Source: Sphaerimonospora thailandensis
GTDB lineage: Bacteria; Actinomycetota; Actinomycetes; Streptosporangiales; Streptosporangiaceae
Length of the DNA: 51,801 bases
Direction: 5' to 3'
Assembly (NCBI RefSeq): GCF_016863115.1
Contig: NZ_BOOG01000052.1
Span: forward strand, 1 to 51,801
In this document: piece after piece, positions 9,256 to 17,756 of the stretch
How positions within the stretch are numbered: the stretch's first letter is position 1
How the letters are laid out: the number at the start of each line of letters is the position of its first letter
The notes under the pieces: model-generated
Databases searched by the model: none
What the model was told of the DNA's origin: nothing
The model's input: only the letters and a program-made list of their open reading frames with translations
Translations under genes and position numbers: made by a program

Positions 9256-9648
9256 TCAGCCGCTCACTCTGTGGGCCAGTCGCTCGAGGCTCTCGTCCAG
9301 GGCGCTGGCCACGAAGTCCCCCGCAGGGGCGTGCTCCTCGTCGAAGAAGGACAGGTGGACGGTCACGTCGCTGCTTGAATCATCGATCCCGGCCACCTGG
9401 AGCCACCCGGCGTACCGGTCGTCGTCCCGAGTGCCCCACTCCATGCGGAGCTGGTCGCGCTCGGTCCGCAGCAGCGCGCGCTCGTCCTGTCCCTTCGCGT
9501 CCTCGTGGACCGTCACAGCGGGCGGATCCTCCGGCCGCACGTGCAGGTCACGCGGCAGCCAGTCGTCGAGCTCGTCGATGTCGCACGCGCGCTCGAAGAC
9601 CTGGTCGGCGGGGGCCGCGATCCTGCGGGAGCGTTCGAACTCGCTCAT
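9256..9648 (-). CDS. SRPBCC-fold protein
   Basis: A 130-residue START/polyketide-cyclase-like (SRPBCC) protein: MSEFERSRRIAAPADQVFERACD is the typical first strand and helix, and the last helix is DFVASALDESLERLAHRV. Such proteins bind hydrophobic ligands in a central cavity; the ligand here is unknown. GGGAGGAGAG lies directly before the ATG. It lies between the flavohemoprotein gene, which has its own terminator, and the histidine kinase. Confidence 0.78.
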   Translation of the reverse strand: MSEFERSRRIAAPADQVFERACDIDELDDWLPRDLHVRPEDPPAVTVHEDAKGQDERALLRTERDQLRMEWGTRDDDRYAGWLQVAGIDDSSSDVTVHLSFFDEEHAPAGDFVASALDESLERLAHRVSG

Positions 9649-9730
9649 CTCTCCTCCCTCGTTCCTTCTCGCCTCACCGCCGCCCTACCCGCGCTCGCCC
9701 GGAGAAACGTCGGTGACGGGAAAACGCCGA

Positions 9731-9777
9731 GCGGCCGCCCGGGCCCCTTCCGTCGAACGGGGGGCGCGGGCGGCCGC
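9731..9777 (-). terminator. terminator hairpin after the flavohemoprotein gene
   Basis: Long GC stem: GCGGCCGCCCG at 9731-9741 pairs with CGGGCGGCCGC at 9767-9777, and the inner GCCCC/GGGGGC continues the stem. It lies downstream of the stop of the gene at 9824 on the minus strand. Confidence 0.65.
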
Positions 9778-9792
9778 GGGCGTACGGACCGC

Positions 9793-9828
9793 CGGATCAG
9801 CCGGATCAGTCGGATCAGTCGGATCAGC
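9793..9828. repeat. four tandem 9-bp repeats (CGGATCAGC/T)
   Basis: Four consecutive copies of CGGATCAG[C/T]. They overlap the stop codon of the flavohemoprotein gene (9824-9826) and run between it and its terminator. Likely a simple-repeat expansion at the 3' end of the gene. Confidence 0.85.
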
Positions 9829-11050
9829 CGGCGTCGGCCAGCCAGAGGTCGGGGCCGAACACCTCGTAGTGGATCCGTGACGCGGGCAGGCCACGGCCGA
9901 GCAGCTCGGCGCGTACGCAGCGCATGAACGGCAGCGGCCCGCACAGGTAGGCGACCGTGCCCTCCGGCAGATCGATGTCCGCGAGGTCCATCAGGCCGGT
10001 CCTGGCCCCGTCGCCGTCGTCGGTTCCGGTGCCGGGGGCGGCGTAGTTCTGCTCGTACCACAGGTGCAGCGTGGCGTCGGGCAATGTCCCGACCAGGCGG
10101 CCGAGCTCGTCGCGGTGCGCGTGATCGGCCGCGCTGCGGTCGGCGTGCGCGACCGTGATCCGGCGGGTGGACCCGGTGGCGGCGAGGTGATCGACCATCG
10201 CGAGGATCGGGGTGACGCCGATGCCGGCCGAGGCCAGCAGCAGGGGAGCATCGCCGTCGGCGAGCGTCATCTCGCCGAACGGCGCCGAGACCGTCAACTC
10301 GTCGCCGACGCCGATTTCGGCGTGCAGCCAGTTGGACACCTCGCCGTCCGGCCCGGGCTCGCCATCCGGCCCGGCTTCGCCGTACACGCGCTTGACCGTG
10401 ATGCGCCAGTCGTCGCCGGGCGCGGACGACAGGCTGTACTGGCGGATCTGCCGGGCCCCGTCCGGCAGCGGAACGGTGACGCTGACGTACTGCCCCGGCC
10501 TGAAGGACATCGGGGTCTCCGGCCGCAGCGTGAGGGAGATCACGTCGTGGGTCTCGCGCCGCCGCTCGACCACGCGCGCCCGCAGCCAGACCTCTCCGAT
10601 CCCGCGGCGGGTCTCCCGGTAGAGGCCGATCTCCAGGTTGATCAGCGCCTCGGCCATGAGCCAGTAGACCTCGTCCCAGGCGGCGACGACGTCGGGGGTG
10701 GCGGCCTCGCCGAGGACCTCGGCGATGGCGCCGAACAGGTACTTGTGCACCACGTTGTACTGCTCGGGCGTGACGCCCAGCGACACGTGCTTGTGCGCGA
10801 TCCGGGCGAGCATGAGGTCGGGCCGCTGGTCGGGGTGGTTCACCAGCATGGCGGCGAAGGCGGCGATCGAGCCGGCCAGGGCCTTGCGCTGCTCACCGTT
10901 GGCCTGGTTGCCCCGGTTGAACAGGTCCCGCAGCAGCTCCGGGTTGTCGGCGAACATGTCGTCGTAGAAGGTGGCGGTGATCTTCTCGATGGCTTCGCCG
11001 ACGACCGGCAGGGTGGCGCGGACGACCGCGGCCGAGTCCGGGGAGAGCAT
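9824..11050 (-). CDS. hmp: flavohemoprotein (nitric oxide dioxygenase)
   Basis: A 408-residue flavohemoglobin that converts NO and O2 to nitrate using NAD(P)H. The globin domain (about 1-140) has the B10 Tyr29, Gln54 and the proximal heme His88 in IAHKHVSLGVTPEQY. It is followed by an FAD domain (RQYSLSSAPGDD) and an NAD(P) domain (LLASAGIGVTPILAMVDHL; VAYLCGPLPFMRCVRAELL), ending GPDLWLADAG. Length and order match the family. It is divergent from the dihydrolipoyl dehydrogenase gene, with a 256-base shared upstream region; no NsrR site is obvious in it. Confidence 0.95.
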   Translation of the reverse strand: MLSPDSAAVVRATLPVVGEAIEKITATFYDDMFADNPELLRDLFNRGNQANGEQRKALAGSIAAFAAMLVNHPDQRPDLMLARIAHKHVSLGVTPEQYNVVHKYLFGAIAEVLGEAATPDVVAAWDEVYWLMAEALINLEIGLYRETRRGIGEVWLRARVVERRRETHDVISLTLRPETPMSFRPGQYVSVTVPLPDGARQIRQYSLSSAPGDDWRITVKRVYGEAGPDGEPGPDGEVSNWLHAEIGVGDELTVSAPFGEMTLADGDAPLLLASAGIGVTPILAMVDHLAATGSTRRITVAHADRSAADHAHRDELGRLVGTLPDATLHLWYEQNYAAPGTGTDDGDGARTGLMDLADIDLPEGTVAYLCGPLPFMRCVRAELLGRGLPASRIHYEVFGPDLWLADAG

Positions 11051-11306
11051 CCGTCCTCCGATGACTAGTAGGTGATCTTCCCTTGTTTTGATCCGGGGTG
11101 GGATCCGGCACGGCGAGGAGGGCTTGCCATGGCTCGACCGCTGTAGTTATGAAAACTAACCGGATGGCGGCTTAGGTCCCGATTTGGGGATATTTGACCG
11201 GGGCGAGGGGGTGGCTTGGTACGATGCCGCGCCGCCCCCGCATCGCGAAGCCGTAGGCGCCTCCCGGGTGTGGAGGGCCGGGGCCGCTCCACGTAGGGTC
11301 CGATAT

Positions 11307-12707
11307 ATGAGCGATCACTACGATGTCGTTGTCCTCGGCGCGGGCCCGGGCGGTTACGTCGCGGCGGTCCGGGCGGCCCAACTCGGCCTCAGCACGGCGA
11401 TCGTCGAGGAGCGCTACTGGGGCGGGGTCTGCCTCAACGTGGGATGCATCCCCTCGAAGGCGCTGCTGCGCAACGCCGAACTCGTCCATCTGCTCACTCA
11501 CGAGGCCAGGACGTTCGGCATCGGGGTCGAGGGGAACCTCACCTTCGACTACGGCGAGGCGTTCCGGCGGAGCCGCAAGGTCGCGGACGGCCGCGTCAAG
11601 GGCGTGCACTACCTGATGAAGAAGAACGGGATCACCGAACACCACGGCTGGGGCGCCTTCACCGATCCGCACACCCTGCGGGTCGAGGGATCCGACGGCA
11701 ACGCGCGGACCGTCACATTCGACCACTGCATCGTCGCCGCCGGGGCGACGACCAGGCTGCTGCCCGGGACCTCGCTGAGCGAGCGGGTCGTGACGTACGA
11801 GGAGCAGATCCTCACCGAGAAGCTGCCGGAGAGCATCGTCATCGCCGGCGCGGGCGCCATCGGGGTCGAGTTCGCGTACGTGCTGAGCAGCTACGGCGTC
11901 AAGGTGACGATCGTCGAGTTCCTCGACCGCATGGTGCCGCTGGAGGACGCCGAGGTGTCGGCCGAACTGGCGCGGCGCTACAAGCGGCTCGGCATCGAGG
12001 TGCTGACCTCCACCCGGGTCGAGTCGATCGACGACTCTGGCGAGAAGGTTCGGGTGACGGTCTCACGCGACGGCGCCACGTCCGTCCTGGAGGCCGACAA
12101 GGTCCTGCAGGCCATCGGGTTCCAGCCCCGGGTGGAGGGCTACGGCCTCGATCGGACCGGCGTACGGCTCACCGACCGGGGCGCCATCGACGTCGACGGG
12201 CGGTGCCGTACGAGCGTGCCGCACATCTTCGCGATCGGCGACGTGACGGCCAAGCTCATGCTCGCGCACGCGGCCGAGGCGATGGGCATCGTCGCGGCCG
12301 AGACGATCGCGGACGCCGAGACGATGGAGCTCGACTATGTGATGATCCCGCGGGCGACCTTCTGCCAGCCGCAGATCGCGAGCTTCGGCTTCACCGAAGC
12401 GCAGGCCCGCGAGCGCGGCTTCGACGTCAAGGTCGCCAAGTTCCCGTTCAGCGCGAACGGCAAGGCGCACGGCATGGGCGACACCGCGGGATTCGTCAAG
12501 CTTCTCAGCGACGCGAAATACGGCGAGCTGCTCGGCGCCCACCTGATCGGCCCCGACGTCACCGAGCTGCTGCCCGAGCTGACCCTGGCCCAGCAGTGGG
12601 AGCTGACCGTCAACGAGATGGCGCGCAACGTCCACGCCCACCCCACGCTGAGCGAGGCGGTCAAGGAGGCGATCCACGGCCTGGCCGGCCACATGATCAA
12701 CATGTGA
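11307..12707 (+). CDS. lpdA: dihydrolipoyl dehydrogenase (E3)
   Basis: A 466-residue FAD disulfide reductase that reoxidises the lipoamide of 2-oxo-acid dehydrogenase complexes with NAD+. The FAD site is [14 protein letters not shown], the redox disulfide is Cys42/Cys47 in [16 protein letters not shown], the NAD site is [17 protein letters not shown], and the C-terminal catalytic pair is His445/Glu450 in [13 protein letters not shown]. The start at 11307 is the family start; an open frame continues upstream but has no homologous sequence. It is not clustered with E1/E2 genes here, which is common in actinomycetes. Confidence 0.95.
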   Translation: MSDHYDVVVLGAGPGGYVAAVRAAQLGLSTAIVEERYWGGVCLNVGCIPSKALLRNAELVHLLTHEARTFGIGVEGNLTFDYGEAFRRSRKVADGRVKGVHYLMKKNGITEHHGWGAFTDPHTLRVEGSDGNARTVTFDHCIVAAGATTRLLPGTSLSERVVTYEEQILTEKLPESIVIAGAGAIGVEFAYVLSSYGVKVTIVEFLDRMVPLEDAEVSAELARRYKRLGIEVLTSTRVESIDDSGEKVRVTVSRDGATSVLEADKVLQAIGFQPRVEGYGLDRTGVRLTDRGAIDVDGRCRTSVPHIFAIGDVTAKLMLAHAAEAMGIVAAETIADAETMELDYVMIPRATFCQPQIASFGFTEAQARERGFDVKVAKFPFSANGKAHGMGDTAGFVKLLSDAKYGELLGAHLIGPDVTELLPELTLAQQWELTVNEMARNVHAHPTLSEAVKEAIHGLAGHMINM

Positions 12708-12721
12708 GCATTCACCCGGCT

Positions 12722-13015
12722 TCACCAGGGGACCGACGGGCTCTCCAGGCTGCCGCCGAAAGCGCCGGCGCGGGCCTTCCGCCACCGCTGCCGGACATTG
12801 CGCAGGTTCCCGCCCGTCCGGGGTGCCGCGGCGGTCACCGGTCCGCAGGTGACGATCGAGCCGTTGCCCGGCGGCGAGACACCGGCGCATATGTGGGGTG
12901 AAGAGACGGCGACGTCCCCGGTGGAGTCGAAGAACTCGATCAGGATGTCCGAACGCACCGAGGCGCTTCCCCGGATCCGCCCGAGCATATGGACGACGTC
13001 GCCCACCACCGCCAT
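12722..13015 (-). CDS. possible small hypothetical protein
   Basis: A 97-residue open frame 18 bases downstream of the operon gene ending at 13034. It contains plausible protein-like sequence (SDILIEFFDSTGDVAVSS, CAGVSPPGNGSIVTCGP) with two cysteines, but no ribosome site is visible before the ATG. It could be the fourth gene of the operon or the remnant of a larger one. No family recognised. Confidence 0.3.
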   Translation of the reverse strand: MAVVGDVVHMLGRIRGSASVRSDILIEFFDSTGDVAVSSPHICAGVSPPGNGSIVTCGPVTAAAPRTGGNLRNVRQRWRKARAGAFGGSLESPSVPW

Positions 13016-13033
13016 GCAGGGCCGCGACGATGG

Positions 13034-13843
13034 TCAGAGCGCGGGCAGGGCTTTCATGCCGTTCGGGTTCAGGTCGGCCTCCAGGCGGATGCCGCCGATG
13101 GTCGTCGCCCGCTCGCTGCCCGAGTTCTGCTCCGCCCACTTCTGCGCCTGCTTACGCAGCTTGGGCTGGGCGGCCAGCACCGCATCGGCCATCATGGCGG
13201 CGAGGCTCTTGCACGCCTTGGTATGGACGCCGAGCCAGCAGGTCGCCTCCACCACCTTCACCTTGTCGTCGGCGTCGTACTCGATGTCGACGTGCATATC
13301 GCCCCGATCATCCGGGGGCTCGCACTTCATCTGCGATTTGGCCCGGCTGTACAGATCCTGCGTCTTGGGATCCTTGACGCACTTCCACTTGTTGGCCCGC
13401 TTCATCCAGTCGTCGACGATAAAGGAAACGGTCACGCCGGGCAGATACTGTGCCTTGGCATCCGGAAACTTCCCCGCGAACGCGGGCACGCTGTTGTCAC
13501 CCCTCGGCTTGGTCGTCGTCAGTCCGACGACACCGCCGATGATGCCGCCCAGCACCAGGGCCGCGATCGCCGCACCGATGGTCAGCAGCACGAACCCCGA
13601 TCTCGGCCTGGGCGTGCGGGGCATGCCGCCACCCGGCGGGACGGGATATCCGGGCGGCACCTGGAATCCCTGCTGTTGGAATCCGGGCTGTTGGAAGCCC
13701 TGCTGCCCGGGAGGTCCGTACTGCGGCTGCGGCTGTGGCTGCGGCTGCGGCTGCGGCTGCGGCGGAGGCTGCACCGGCTGCCAGGCCGTGCCGTCCCACC
13801 AGAACCTGCCGTCGGGTGAGTAAGGTCCGGGTCGTGCAGCCAT
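13034..13843 (-). CDS. membrane-anchored protein with DUF2510-like N-terminus
   Basis: A 269-residue protein. It opens with a DUF2510-like motif (PYSPDGRFWWDGTAWQPVQ), continues with a long Pro/Gln/Gly-rich cytoplasmic stretch that includes alternating PQ repeats, then one membrane helix (SGFVLLTIGAAIAALVLGGIIGGVVGL) and a ~150-residue extracytoplasmic domain with four cysteines (WKC, MKC, ATCWLG, KACK), probably two disulfides. GGGAG is best spaced for the ATG at 13843; an ATG at 13849 overlaps the previous stop. The outer domain resembles that of the preceding gene (PGVTVSFIVDDWMK versus PGLKVTTLVEALKD), so the two look like diverged paralogues. Function unknown. Confidence 0.78.
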   Translation of the reverse strand: MAARPGPYSPDGRFWWDGTAWQPVQPPPQPQPQPQPQPQPQYGPPGQQGFQQPGFQQQGFQVPPGYPVPPGGGMPRTPRPRSGFVLLTIGAAIAALVLGGIIGGVVGLTTTKPRGDNSVPAFAGKFPDAKAQYLPGVTVSFIVDDWMKRANKWKCVKDPKTQDLYSRAKSQMKCEPPDDRGDMHVDIEYDADDKVKVVEATCWLGVHTKACKSLAAMMADAVLAAQPKLRKQAQKWAEQNSGSERATTIGGIRLEADLNPNGMKALPAL

Positions 13844-13845
13844 CG

Positions 13846-14403
13846 TCATTTCTCCCGGATGGTGAACTCGACGCTTTCCGCCTCAGGGCGTTGTAAGACG
13901 TACTCGTAGTCGCCGATGGTGGCCTTGGTGTCCTTGTTGTTTTCGAGCTGCTGGGCTATCCAGCCCTCGATCTCCTTCGTCAATACCGGATCGTCCCGGA
14001 ACGGCAGGGCGGCGAACCACGACAGGTAGGAGAGCCCGGTGCCGGTCAGCGCCTTGTCGTCCATCCGATGGAGCCTGACCGAAACCGAATAGATGTAGCC
14101 CCCGGAGGTCTGCAACCAGAGGTCGAAATACACGTGGCCGATCACCATGTCGCAGTGCCACGACGAGCTCTTCTCCTCGCACGTGTGCCCCCGGTCCTTC
14201 AATGCCTCGACCAGGGTGGTGACCTTGAGCCCGGGAATGCAGCCATAGGAGTTGCCGCAGTCCTGCGTCATCTGATTACTGCGATAGTCGCGCGTGAGCG
14301 CGTACGCGCCGCCGCCGGCGGCCAGGAACACGACCAGGGCGATCACGAAGACCAGGAGCCCGCGACGGGAACGGTCCCCGCCGGGTGCCGGAGGCACGGA
14401 CAT
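13846..14403 (-). CDS. single-pass membrane protein, function unknown
   Basis: A 185-residue protein: a short cytoplasmic N-terminus (MSVPPAPGGDRSRR), one membrane helix (GLLVFVIALVVFLAAGGGAYAL) and an extracytoplasmic domain with Cys pairs (DCGNSYGC; HTCEE...WHC). GGAGGG inside the end of the previous gene fixes the ATG at 14403, one base after that gene's stop. It is the middle gene of a three-gene minus-strand operon and appears related to the next gene's outer domain. Confidence 0.75.
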   Translation of the reverse strand: MSVPPAPGGDRSRRGLLVFVIALVVFLAAGGGAYALTRDYRSNQMTQDCGNSYGCIPGLKVTTLVEALKDRGHTCEEKSSSWHCDMVIGHVYFDLWLQTSGGYIYSVSVRLHRMDDKALTGTGLSYLSWFAALPFRDDPVLTKEIEGWIAQQLENNKDTKATIGDYEYVLQRPEAESVEFTIREK

Positions 14404-14404
14404 C

Positions 14405-15778
14405 TCACCCTCCATTCCGGACGAAGGTGTTCCACCGGCTCCGGAAAGCGTCGCTGCTCATCCCGAGGACGTCCCTGCTGATCCCGTCGAAGACCGGGAG
14501 TCGCATGAAGGGCATGTCGAGCGAGTCGGGGTGCTGGATGATCCTGTAGTAGAGCTCCACCGCGGCGGCCCGCCCCTTGAGCCGCTCGGCCAGGCTGAAC
14601 ACCGTCGAGCCCAGACAGTAGTTGAAGTCGATGTCCCCGCCGAAGTCGTAGAAATTCTTGGAGGCGGGCGTGGTGCCGCGAAACTTGCCGGCCCGGACTC
14701 CGGTGGCCACCGCGGAGCGGATCCTGGCCGCCGACGCGGCGTTCCCCATGGTCTCGGTGTAGCGGGCGAAGCCCTCGATCGCCCAGGTCGGAGGAGTGTA
14801 GTCTCCCCCGATGGTCAGCGACGCACGAGCGGTGACCGCGTGGGTCAGCTCATGGCGGATCGTCATCGCGGGATCGCTGTATGCCTGATGACCTTTCAGG
14901 TTCACCACGATCCGGGACGCGGCGTACTCACGGCCGTAGACCGTGCCGTTCTTCTGAACGCCCAGCAGCCCCCACTGCAGGCCGAGGATGCTCGGGTCGA
15001 AGTCGTCGGCCGCGCCGTAGTCGAACCACTGCTTCAAGTTGGCCATATCCCGGGTGAAGAACAGGATGTAACCGGGATAGGTGAGGCGGTCGCCCCACAG
15101 GTTTTCGACCAGGCGCAGCTCCCGCTCCGTGACGGCGGCGTAGCGGTCCAGATCGGTGACGCTCTTGTCGCCGACCAGCCAGACCTTTTTCCCCACCTTC
15201 ACGACGTGCAGCTTGTCGGTGTTCCACGGACCGTAGGCCAGCGGGCCGTCCAGGTGCAGCTTTTTGTAGTTCTTCCGAGTCGCCCCGATGATCCCCGTCA
15301 CCACGAACTTGTCGTTCTTCTTGCGCAGGCGATAGAGAAACGTCTCGGCGGGGGCGACGTCGCCGGGGCCGGCGTCCGCGGTGAACTTGGTGATCCGGAT
15401 CACCGGCGCGAACTGGACGTCGCCATCGTCATCGGTATTCTCAATGGCCCGCTCCGTGATGAACCGGATCTCCGCGAGATCGAACTGGCGCAGGTTGTCG
15501 AAGATGAGCTTCTCGTGCTGGACCAGCTTCTTGTTCGACTGGTCCAGGTCGGCCAGATAGCCCTTCTCGTCCTTGTCCATCAGCGCCTTGGCGCGGCGTT
15601 CGAGGATCTCCCTCAGGTGCTTCTTGTCAGACCCGGCGGAGTCGTAATCCTCGCTCTGGATGGTGGGCCGGCGGTAGCCACTGCAACCGGTGACCAGGAG
15701 CCCTCCGGCCAGCAGCGCCGCCCGTCTCGACCAGCGGACACTATGGACCATATCGCCCAGATGGTTTGACTCTGGCAT
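14405..15778 (-). CDS. predicted TAT lipoprotein metallopeptidase (gluzincin-like)
   Basis: A 457-residue exported protein. The N-terminus has a twin-arginine-type lipoprotein signal (SRRAALLAGGLLVTGC). A ~270-residue region of unknown fold precedes the zinc-peptidase signature HELTH at about residues 309-313, with the third ligand probably the Glu in WAIEGFARY, as in 'peptidase MA'-like gluzincins. GGGGGAAAG precedes the ATG at 15778. It is the first gene of an operon with two membrane-anchored proteins whose outer domains face the same compartment; they could be substrates or partners (inference). Confidence 0.75.
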   Translation of the reverse strand: MPESNHLGDMVHSVRWSRRAALLAGGLLVTGCSGYRRPTIQSEDYDSAGSDKKHLREILERRAKALMDKDEKGYLADLDQSNKKLVQHEKLIFDNLRQFDLAEIRFITERAIENTDDDGDVQFAPVIRITKFTADAGPGDVAPAETFLYRLRKKNDKFVVTGIIGATRKNYKKLHLDGPLAYGPWNTDKLHVVKVGKKVWLVGDKSVTDLDRYAAVTERELRLVENLWGDRLTYPGYILFFTRDMANLKQWFDYGAADDFDPSILGLQWGLLGVQKNGTVYGREYAASRIVVNLKGHQAYSDPAMTIRHELTHAVTARASLTIGGDYTPPTWAIEGFARYTETMGNAASAARIRSAVATGVRAGKFRGTTPASKNFYDFGGDIDFNYCLGSTVFSLAERLKGRAAAVELYYRIIQHPDSLDMPFMRLPVFDGISRDVLGMSSDAFRSRWNTFVRNGG

Positions 15779-16169
15779 CTTTCCCCCGAGAGAGCGAACA
15801 GTTACGGTCAACCTGGCTGACAGGGCGCGCCCCCGCCGGTTCGGCGGCGCCCAAGCTGCACATCCCGGCACGAGGGCAGCACAAAGAGAGCGGATTCCAT
15901 AGGGGTCACCCCGCTCGGGGACGATCTCCGCCTCTCGCCGACCGATTATGGCAAGGATCTACCCGAAGCGGGAGCAGATCGCTCTAAACCCTCTAAAAAC
16001 CCCAAGCTCAGACTCGGTTCGCGGCAGGATAACGACGTGTTGTCGTTGTTGTCCGAATTCGTGATCGTCCGCTGCGTGGTCGGACTGATCGACTGTGATC
16101 ACGGCGGGACCGGCCCGGCCCCGTCGGCCTGCGGGCCGCGCCGGAGGCCTTCCTACTCCGCCGCCGATC
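15779..16169. other. 391-bp intergenic region
   Basis: It lies between the start of the peptidase operon and the end of the WYL regulator gene, and should hold the operon promoter. I see a small inverted repeat AACGAC/GTCGTT at 16031-16047 and a GC-rich imperfect hairpin at about 16117-16147 that may terminate the regulator transcript. No convincing gene. Confidence 0.5.
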
Positions 16170-17153
16170 TCACGTTCGCCGCGGGTAGAGGGCCGCCAGG
16201 GCGTTGGCGGTCTCGGTCAGCTTCCGCCGGAGCTCGAGAGGCTCCAGGACCTCGACCTCTGCCCCGAGCTTGAGGAACTCCGTCTGCGCGTGCGTCAGCG
16301 ACTCGATCGGCACGGTCGCGGTGATCCACCCCTGATCGTCGGCCACGCCGGCGGTGTGGGCCACGGCCTCGACGACGGCCGAGCTCATCAGGTCGGCCAG
16401 CCGTTCCCGCCCCTCCGGTGAGATCCGGATCACCGCATGGCCCGTGAACAGCCGCGACCGGAAGTCGACCACATGCTCGCGCCAATAGCCGGCCAGGTCG
16501 AAACCGTCCGGCCGCTCGAACGTCTCGCCCGCCAACACCCGCAGGTCGAGGATCTGGGTGACCCGGTAGGTCCGCAGTGTCCCGTCACACCGGGCCACCA
16601 AATACCACTTCCCGCCCTTCAGGACCAGTCCGTACGGCTCCAGCCTCCGCTCGACCTCACACGGCGCGGCCCAACGGCGATAGCGAACGTGGATGACCCG
16701 CCTGTTCCACACGGCCTCGGCCACCGCAGGGAGGCAGGCCGCCTGATCGCCGTCGTGGTACCAGCCGGGGGCGTCGAGGAGGAAGTGCTCCCGGACACGC
16801 CGGGCGCCGTCCCGCAGCGCGGGCGGAAGCGCGGCCTCGATCTTGAGCTCGGCCGCCGCCGCCAGCGCGCCGAGACCGAGCTCGGCGGCCGGGCCGGGCA
16901 TTCCGGCCAGGAACAGCGCCTCGGCCTCCTGCGCGGTCAGCCCGGTGAGCTTGGTGCGGAAGCCGTCGAGCAACTGGTAGCCGCCCTGGTGCCCGGCTTC
17001 GCCGTACAGCGGAATGCCCGCGGTGTGCAGCGACTCCACGTCGCGATAGATCGTGCGGACACTGACCTCGAGTTCGTCGGCGAGCTGTCGCGCCGTCAGG
17101 CGACCGCGCGACTGGAGCAGCAGAAGGATGGACAGCAGCCGAGAAGCTCGCAT
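16170..17153 (-). CDS. YafY-type HTH/WYL-domain transcriptional regulator
   Basis: A 327-residue regulator: N-terminal winged helix-turn-helix ([20 protein letters not shown], then [13 protein letters not shown]) followed by a WYL domain ([35 protein letters not shown]) and a C-terminal extension. WYL domains sense small ligands or nucleic-acid-derived signals. It is divergent from the gene at 17199 with only 45 bases between start codons, and a palindrome fills that gap, so it very likely controls that gene and itself. Confidence 0.92.
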   Translation of the reverse strand: MRASRLLSILLLLQSRGRLTARQLADELEVSVRTIYRDVESLHTAGIPLYGEAGHQGGYQLLDGFRTKLTGLTAQEAEALFLAGMPGPAAELGLGALAAAAELKIEAALPPALRDGARRVREHFLLDAPGWYHDGDQAACLPAVAEAVWNRRVIHVRYRRWAAPCEVERRLEPYGLVLKGGKWYLVARCDGTLRTYRVTQILDLRVLAGETFERPDGFDLAGYWREHVVDFRSRLFTGHAVIRISPEGRERLADLMSSAVVEAVAHTAGVADDQGWITATVPIESLTHAQTEFLKLGAEVEVLEPLELRRKLTETANALAALYPRRT

Positions 17154-17154
17154 T

Positions 17155-17177
17155 CCACTGACAATACGTGGCAGTGG
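17155..17177. promoter_or_regulatory. operator palindrome between WYL regulator and its divergent target
   Basis: Arms CCACTG (17155-17160) and CAGTGG (17172-17177) with further matches CA...TG inside, 23 bases in all, starting two bases outside the regulator's start codon. Position and symmetry fit the binding site of the WYL/YafY regulator. Confidence 0.75.
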
Positions 17178-17198
17178 ATGCGGCATACGGTCCGTTTC

Positions 17199-17672
17199 AT
17201 GGCATTCAACGAGAAGAACATGCGGCCGCTCGACCCGATGGTCGTGGGCGGCCGTCCGTACAAGCGCTACCACGTCGACCGGCCCGGCCACGAGATCGAA
17301 CCCGAGGTCGAGAAGGCGGCCTACGAGTTCCTGCCGCGACTCGTTCCCGCACCCGCCGACGACTCCCCGGCCGGCTGGATCGTCCTCCACAGGGGCGAGG
17401 ACACCGGCGCCTACCTGATCGCGTACACCTGGGTCTGGGACAACGTGGTCGAGGTGCACACGGCGGCGGCCGGCCAACCCGTCATCGGCTGTCCCGACGA
17501 GGACCCCTCGCGCTTCGTTCTCGAGGCGCGCCGGTGGGTCGGCTGCGTGTGGGAGTTGCCCGCGCTCGAGTACGAGCGGGCCGCATGGGTTCGCCACATG
17601 TTCGTCCGGGACGTCCCCGACCTCGGCGGCTATCTGGCCGACAGCCGCCCGGAAGGCCCGGTGGGCCGGTAG
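17199..17672 (+). CDS. hypothetical protein divergent from WYL regulator
   Basis: A 157-residue soluble protein starting [20 protein letters not shown]. It is rich in Trp/Tyr ([31 protein letters not shown]) with no signal peptide. Actinomycete YafY regulators often sit divergent from a small protein of this kind, but I cannot name a function. The start is the ATG at 17199 or, less likely, 17178 inside the operator flank. Confidence 0.7.
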   Translation: MAFNEKNMRPLDPMVVGGRPYKRYHVDRPGHEIEPEVEKAAYEFLPRLVPAPADDSPAGWIVLHRGEDTGAYLIAYTWVWDNVVEVHTAAAGQPVIGCPDEDPSRFVLEARRWVGCVWELPALEYERAAWVRHMFVRDVPDLGGYLADSRPEGPVGR

Positions 17673-17756
17673 CGGGTTCGATCGGGTGCGGTTTTCTCAT
17701 AACGGTATTTACCGACTCGCGCCGCGAAAGGTGATCAGTACGACAAGATTCCCGTC

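Noticed and set aside
11051-11306. NsrR-type operator in the hmp/lpdA divergent region
   Set aside because: Only a weak GTTA/TAAC inverted repeat near 11145-11160 is present; it does not match a known NsrR consensus.
13690-13785. GGCTGCGGCTG-type tandem repeats
   Set aside because: They encode the alternating Pro-Gln stretch of the DUF2510-like membrane protein and are explained by it.
16437-17198. Open frame antisense to the WYL regulator, continuous with the gene at 17199
   Set aside because: It is the complement of a well-supported regulator, lacks protein-like composition, and the true gene has its own start beyond the operator.
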